From F1-120-MAGs238 sp964484185 (lineage in GTDB: Bacteria; Planctomycetota; Phycisphaerae; Phycisphaerales; UBA1924), in contig CAZAEQ010000075.1 of the NCBI GenBank assembly GCA_964484185.1, positions 1 through 9,829 on the forward strand: DNA of 9,829 bases, given 5' to 3'. The notes beneath the pieces are model-generated. The model saw only the letters and a program-made list of their open reading frames with translations, did not search any database and had not been told where the DNA came from. A program made the translations under genes and the position numbers. Positions 7,878-9,829 of the stretch are shown one piece after another. Within the stretch, counting starts at the first letter, position 1. Every line of letters starts with the position of its first letter.

Positions 7878-8444
7878 ATGCTCGAACTCATCCGCTCACT
7901 CTGGCCCCTCATCCTCCTCATCATCGCACTGTTTGCCATTGCCTACCTCATCAAGAAACTCAAATCCGCCAACGCCGCCAAAGCCGAGCCCGAAGAACCG
8001 GCAGATGCCGCCGAATTCCCATACGTTGCCAAGCCCGCTCTCTTAAGCGATGGCGAACTCGCCTTCTACAAAGTCCTCGTCCCCGCAGTCAACAACCGCT
8101 GCATGATCATGTCCAAAGTCGGACTCTCTGAAATCATGGAAGTACAAAACGCCAAGAATCGGAGGAGTGCGTTCAACAAAATCCAATCCAAGCAGATCGA
8201 CTTCGTCCTCTGCCAGCACAACAGCTTCAAAATTCTCGCCGCCATCGAACTCGATGATCGCTCCCACGAAAAACAAAGCCGCCGCGACCGCGATGAATTC
8301 CTCGATCGCGCATTTACCAGCGCCCAAATCCCCCTTCTCCACTTCCCCGCGGCCGCAACCTACAACGCCGCAGCAATCGCCCAGCAACTCGAATCCCGCT
8401 TCTCGCCAACTGCAAGCCCGGTCGCTGCAACTGCGCCGCGCTGA
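7878..8444 (+). CDS. Membrane-anchored DUF2726 protein
   Basis: A 188-residue protein. Residues about 6-25 (RSLWPLILLIIALFAIAYLI) form one membrane helix followed by KKLK, so the rest should face the cytoplasm. After an acidic, Ala-rich linker, residues about 55-172 match DUF2726: LLSDGELAFYKVL (55-67), NKIQSKQIDFVLC (100-112), AIELDDRSH (122-130), RRDRDEFLDRAF (135-146) and IPLLHFPAAATY (151-162). DUF2726 is regarded as related to the PD-(D/E)XK nuclease fold. The Asp108 and Glu124-Leu-Asp126 arrangement fits that, but catalysis is not shown. The C-terminal tail is Ala/Pro-rich. The ATG is clear although the ribosome site is weak. The gene lies 69 bases after hsdR on the same strand and its C-ending codons resemble those of the operon. 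It could add nuclease or restriction function at the membrane; that is inference. Confidence 0.87.
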   Translation: MLELIRSLWPLILLIIALFAIAYLIKKLKSANAAKAEPEEPADAAEFPYVAKPALLSDGELAFYKVLVPAVNNRCMIMSKVGLSEIMEVQNAKNRRSAFNKIQSKQIDFVLCQHNSFKILAAIELDDRSHEKQSRRDRDEFLDRAFTSAQIPLLHFPAAATYNAAAIAQQLESRFSPTASPVAATAPR

Positions 8445-8485
8445 CCCCGACATCAGCCACTCCATCTTGTTCACGTCACCACCAT

Positions 8486-8534
8486 GGTCACCCTTCCTCA
8501 GAAAAACAGTCGCGCGAACGCGACGCTGGTGACC
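8486..8534. repeat. Repeat unit copy 2 with nested inverted repeats, after the DUF2726 gene
   Basis: TTCCTCAG (8494-8501) is followed by AAAAACA and a 6-bp hairpin, GTCGCG (8509-8514) with CGCGAC (8519-8524), loop CGAA. It is enclosed by a 7-bp outer inverted repeat, GGTCACC (8486-8492) and GGTGACC (8528-8534). On the minus strand the inner hairpin is followed by TGTTTTT, so it resembles a leftward terminator. It shares a 13-base block (AAACAGTCGCGCG) and a CGACGCT block with the copy at 9560. It sits in the 236-base gap between the DUF2726 and TIR genes, which otherwise shows no gene. Confidence 0.65.
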
Positions 8535-8671
8535 CGGACATAACTTCTGCGCAGCCTCCGGAAAGATCGCAGTCCGTCGGCTTGCGGGCACTCATCCGGG
8601 CAGCCCTTGGACTTTAGAGACGGCCCATCGAACCCCGAGCAAAGATAAGATAATACAGTTCACCAATCATC

Positions 8672-8675
8672 GGAG
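8672..8675 (+). promoter_or_regulatory. Ribosome binding site of the TIR gene
   Basis: GGAG lies 5 bases before the ATG at 8681 and fixes the start. About 20 bases further upstream is an AT-rich patch with GATAAT (8649-8654), which could be a -10 element, but no matching -35 box is visible, so I do not call a promoter. Confidence 0.5.
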
Positions 8676-8680
8676 ACTGA

Positions 8681-9553
8681 ATGCGGGTTGTCGCCACCAT
8701 TCTGCTTTGGGCCGGCTTGCTCGTCATCGCCGCCGCCATGGTAACGTTGGCTCTCCATTTCATAAGCCTGTACTGGTTCAGGTCGAACAGGCATGAATAT
8801 TTGGATTGGTCTACAGGGTTCATCCTGTTGCAAATGCCGTTCATCATGCTCGCATTGTTGCTGGGCCGAGTGAAGCTGCGCCAGCCCAAGACGGGGCATC
8901 CTCGCGTCTTTGTCAGCTATAACCACAAGGACCTGGAGCAGGCGGAGAGTGTCCGGACCAAACTCGCGGCCGTGGGCTGCGACGTCGAGCTGCTGGATAT
9001 TGATCTGGGGATCAAAGATGATGCGGCCGTCAGGAAGTTGCTCATTGATCGAATCCGCGCAGTAGATCTGGTAGTGTGCATTTTCACGCCACAGTCACGC
9101 AGGTCTGACTGGGTGCAGTTTGAACGTGACTTTGCGGACCAGCAACTCGCGTGTCTCATTCACCTTTATGCAGGGGTTTCTCGCGCGAGATCCGCGATCG
9201 CAACGTATATGATGCGTTCGCATTCGTTTCGATTGACAGGAATCTCAAGATCGATGCGCCGAAATCTGAGCATGCTCACGCATGATTGGGATCTGCTTAT
9301 TGCCTCTTACGCCCGATACGCCGCAGCCCTGCGCCGCGCAGGATTGCCAGGACGTGTCCAGGCGGCGGCAAAGGGCGCCGTTACAGGCGACTTGTTTGTG
9401 ATGTGGGAAGAAACATCTATTCTGAGGACACCACCATCTAGAGGGGCCCTTGCGTATCACGTTTTTGCCGAAATCTTTTACGCGTTCATACCAGCGATGC
9501 TTCCGTTCACGATATGGTTTCCCGTAGTCGTACTCACATTTCCTCAGAATTGA
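8681..9553 (+). CDS. Membrane-anchored TIR-domain protein, putative defence effector
   Basis: A 290-residue protein. Two N-terminal hydrophobic helices (about 5-31 and 46-62) precede a TIR domain at about 74-160. Its landmarks are RVFVSYNHKD (75-84, first strand), DIDLGIKDDAAVRKLLIDRI (106-125, BB-loop region), VDLVVCIFTPQSRRSDW (128-144) and WVQFERDFA, where Glu148 is positioned like the catalytic glutamate of NAD-cleaving TIR domains. Residues 160-250 match nothing I recognise. The C-terminus (about 259-287, with FYAFIPAMLPFTIWFPVVVL) is strongly hydrophobic and may be a third membrane segment. Bacterial TIR proteins often act in anti-phage defence by depleting NAD or making signalling nucleotides; which applies here is unknown, and no obvious sensor domain or partner gene adjoins it. 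Codon use is less C-biased than in upstream genes. Related repeat copies lie on both sides, suggesting separate acquisition. Confidence 0.88.
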   Translation: MRVVATILLWAGLLVIAAAMVTLALHFISLYWFRSNRHEYLDWSTGFILLQMPFIMLALLLGRVKLRQPKTGHPRVFVSYNHKDLEQAESVRTKLAAVGCDVELLDIDLGIKDDAAVRKLLIDRIRAVDLVVCIFTPQSRRSDWVQFERDFADQQLACLIHLYAGVSRARSAIATYMMRSHSFRLTGISRSMRRNLSMLTHDWDLLIASYARYAAALRRAGLPGRVQAAAKGAVTGDLFVMWEETSILRTPPSRGALAYHVFAEIFYAFIPAMLPFTIWFPVVVLTFPQN

Positions 9554-9559
9554 AGCGCC

Positions 9560-9593
9560 TTTCCTCAGTCAAACAGTCGCGCGGATCGACGCT
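9560..9593. repeat. Repeat unit copy 3, after the TIR gene
   Basis: TTTCCTCAG (9560-9568) is followed by TCAAACAGTCGCGCG and, two bases after that block, CGACGCT at 9587-9593. It is clearly related to the copy at 8494-8527, sharing AAACAGTCGCGCG (9571-9583) and CGACGCT. The dyad is degraded to GTCG (9576-9579) with CGAC (9587-9590), loop of 7. A second TTTCCTCAG lies 21 bases upstream at 9539-9547, overlapping the last codons of the TIR gene. It begins 6 bases after the TIR stop. Confidence 0.6.
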
Positions 9594-9631
9594 TAAAAAA
9601 GTCTTCCTGTCTTCAAAAGGGGATGGAGGTA

Positions 9632-9669
9632 TGGAGGTAAGGAACTGGGCTTCCCTGGTCCTTCCTCCA
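9632..9669 (+). repeat. Long imperfect hairpin downstream of the TIR gene
   Basis: TGGAGG-t-AAGGA (9632-9643) pairs with TCCTT-CCTCCA (9659-9669); after two mismatched positions, GGG (9647-9649) pairs with CCC (9653-9655) across a CTT loop. That makes 15 paired positions with one bulge and two mismatches. It is preceded by a tandem ATGGAGGT duplication (9623-9630 and 9631-9638). No T-tract follows on either strand, so a simple intrinsic terminator is unlikely. It could be a structured RNA end or part of a repeat. Confidence 0.5.
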
Positions 9670-9717
9670 GCTCAACGATCCTGCCGAATTACATGCAGCC
9701 AATATCCCAGCCATCGC

Positions 9718-9742
9718 AACTATTCGGAAATTCCGAATAGTT
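9718..9742. repeat. Perfect 12-bp-arm palindrome
   Basis: AACTATTCGGAA (9718-9729) and TTCCGAATAGTT (9731-9742) are exact reverse complements around a single A at 9730. The compact symmetric form is typical of a binding site for a dimeric protein, or of a site for a recombinase or transposon end. It also overlaps the stop codon of the putative minus-strand gene. The symmetry is seen directly; the role is inferred. Confidence 0.6.
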
Positions 9743-9829
9743 CAAACTGAAAACGCTCTCCCAGTTTCACACCCAGCGGCTGCCTCATGAGGAATTTCTG
9801 AATCCGCACCCCGTACCGGACACCTCGCG
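9720..9829 (-). CDS. Possible C-terminal end of a convergent gene, truncated by the window edge
   Basis: On the minus strand one frame is open from the right edge for 35 codons to a TAG at 9722-9720. The predicted residues include RIQKFLMRQPLGVKLGERF and end ELFGISE, with a protein-like mix of charged and hydrophobic residues. I do not recognise the family. An open stretch this short can occur by chance. If real, it converges on the TIR gene and would mark the right border of the plus-strand defence cluster. Confidence 0.35.
   Translation of the reverse strand, partial: RGVRYGVRIQKFLMRQPLGVKLGERFQFELFGISE

Noticed and set aside
8043..8591. 182-codon minus-strand open frame opposite the DUF2726 gene, which leftward terminators could serve
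   Set aside because: The DUF2726 motifs are clear on the plus strand, and the antisense product has no recognisable domain or start signal.
7825..9593. Integron attC sites or a CRISPR array as the explanation for the repeated elements
   Set aside because: There are no attC core-site sequences and no integrase. The copies are about 670 and 1070 bases apart and bracket genes, unlike the short regular spacers of a CRISPR array.
9514..9750. 78-codon plus-strand open frame at the right end, with GGAGGT beside an internal ATG at 9631
   Set aside because: It overlaps the TIR gene and runs through the repeat, the hairpin and the palindrome. The GGAGGT directly abuts the ATG, which is too close for a ribosome site.

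Overview
The window reads as part of a bacterial defence island. A Type I restriction-modification (R-M) operon fills the first 7.8 kb, followed by two membrane-anchored proteins of defence-associated families. By eye the DNA is moderately GC-rich with C-ending codons, and some genes lack a clear Shine-Dalgarno sequence. Planctomycetota or Verrucomicrobiota-like environmental bacteria are my guess, but no gene here is a phylogenetic marker and the assignment is weak.

Left and centre (1-7808, all plus strand): hsdM enters from beyond the left edge and overlaps hsdS by 4 bases. A 206-base gap follows that holds a cluster of short hairpins. Next come two non-canonical genes: a fusion of an N-terminal Panacea/winged-helix-like domain to DUF488, then a conserved protein of unknown function. 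hsdR follows almost immediately; it carries an N-terminal DUF4145-like domain, a nuclease domain and an SF2 translocase. HsdM, HsdS and HsdR should form the R-M complex. The position of the two extra genes between hsdS and hsdR suggests an accessory role in the same system, but that role is unknown.

Right (7809-9553, plus strand): a DUF2726 protein with one N-terminal membrane helix, then a TIR-domain protein with two N-terminal membrane helices and a hydrophobic C-terminus. The 3' end of hsdR, of the DUF2726 gene and of the TIR gene is each followed by TTCCTCAG plus a GC-rich dyad. Two of these elements are clearly related over about 33 bases and flank the TIR gene as direct repeats, which suggests cassette-like acquisition.

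Right end (9554-9829): no plus-strand gene is convincing. The segment holds a long imperfect hairpin, a perfect 12-bp-arm palindrome, and what may be the last 35 codons of a convergent minus-strand gene that continues past the right edge.

The strongest candidates for undescribed biology are the DUF488 fusion with its conserved partner inside the Type I operon, and the membrane TIR gene flanked by repeats.
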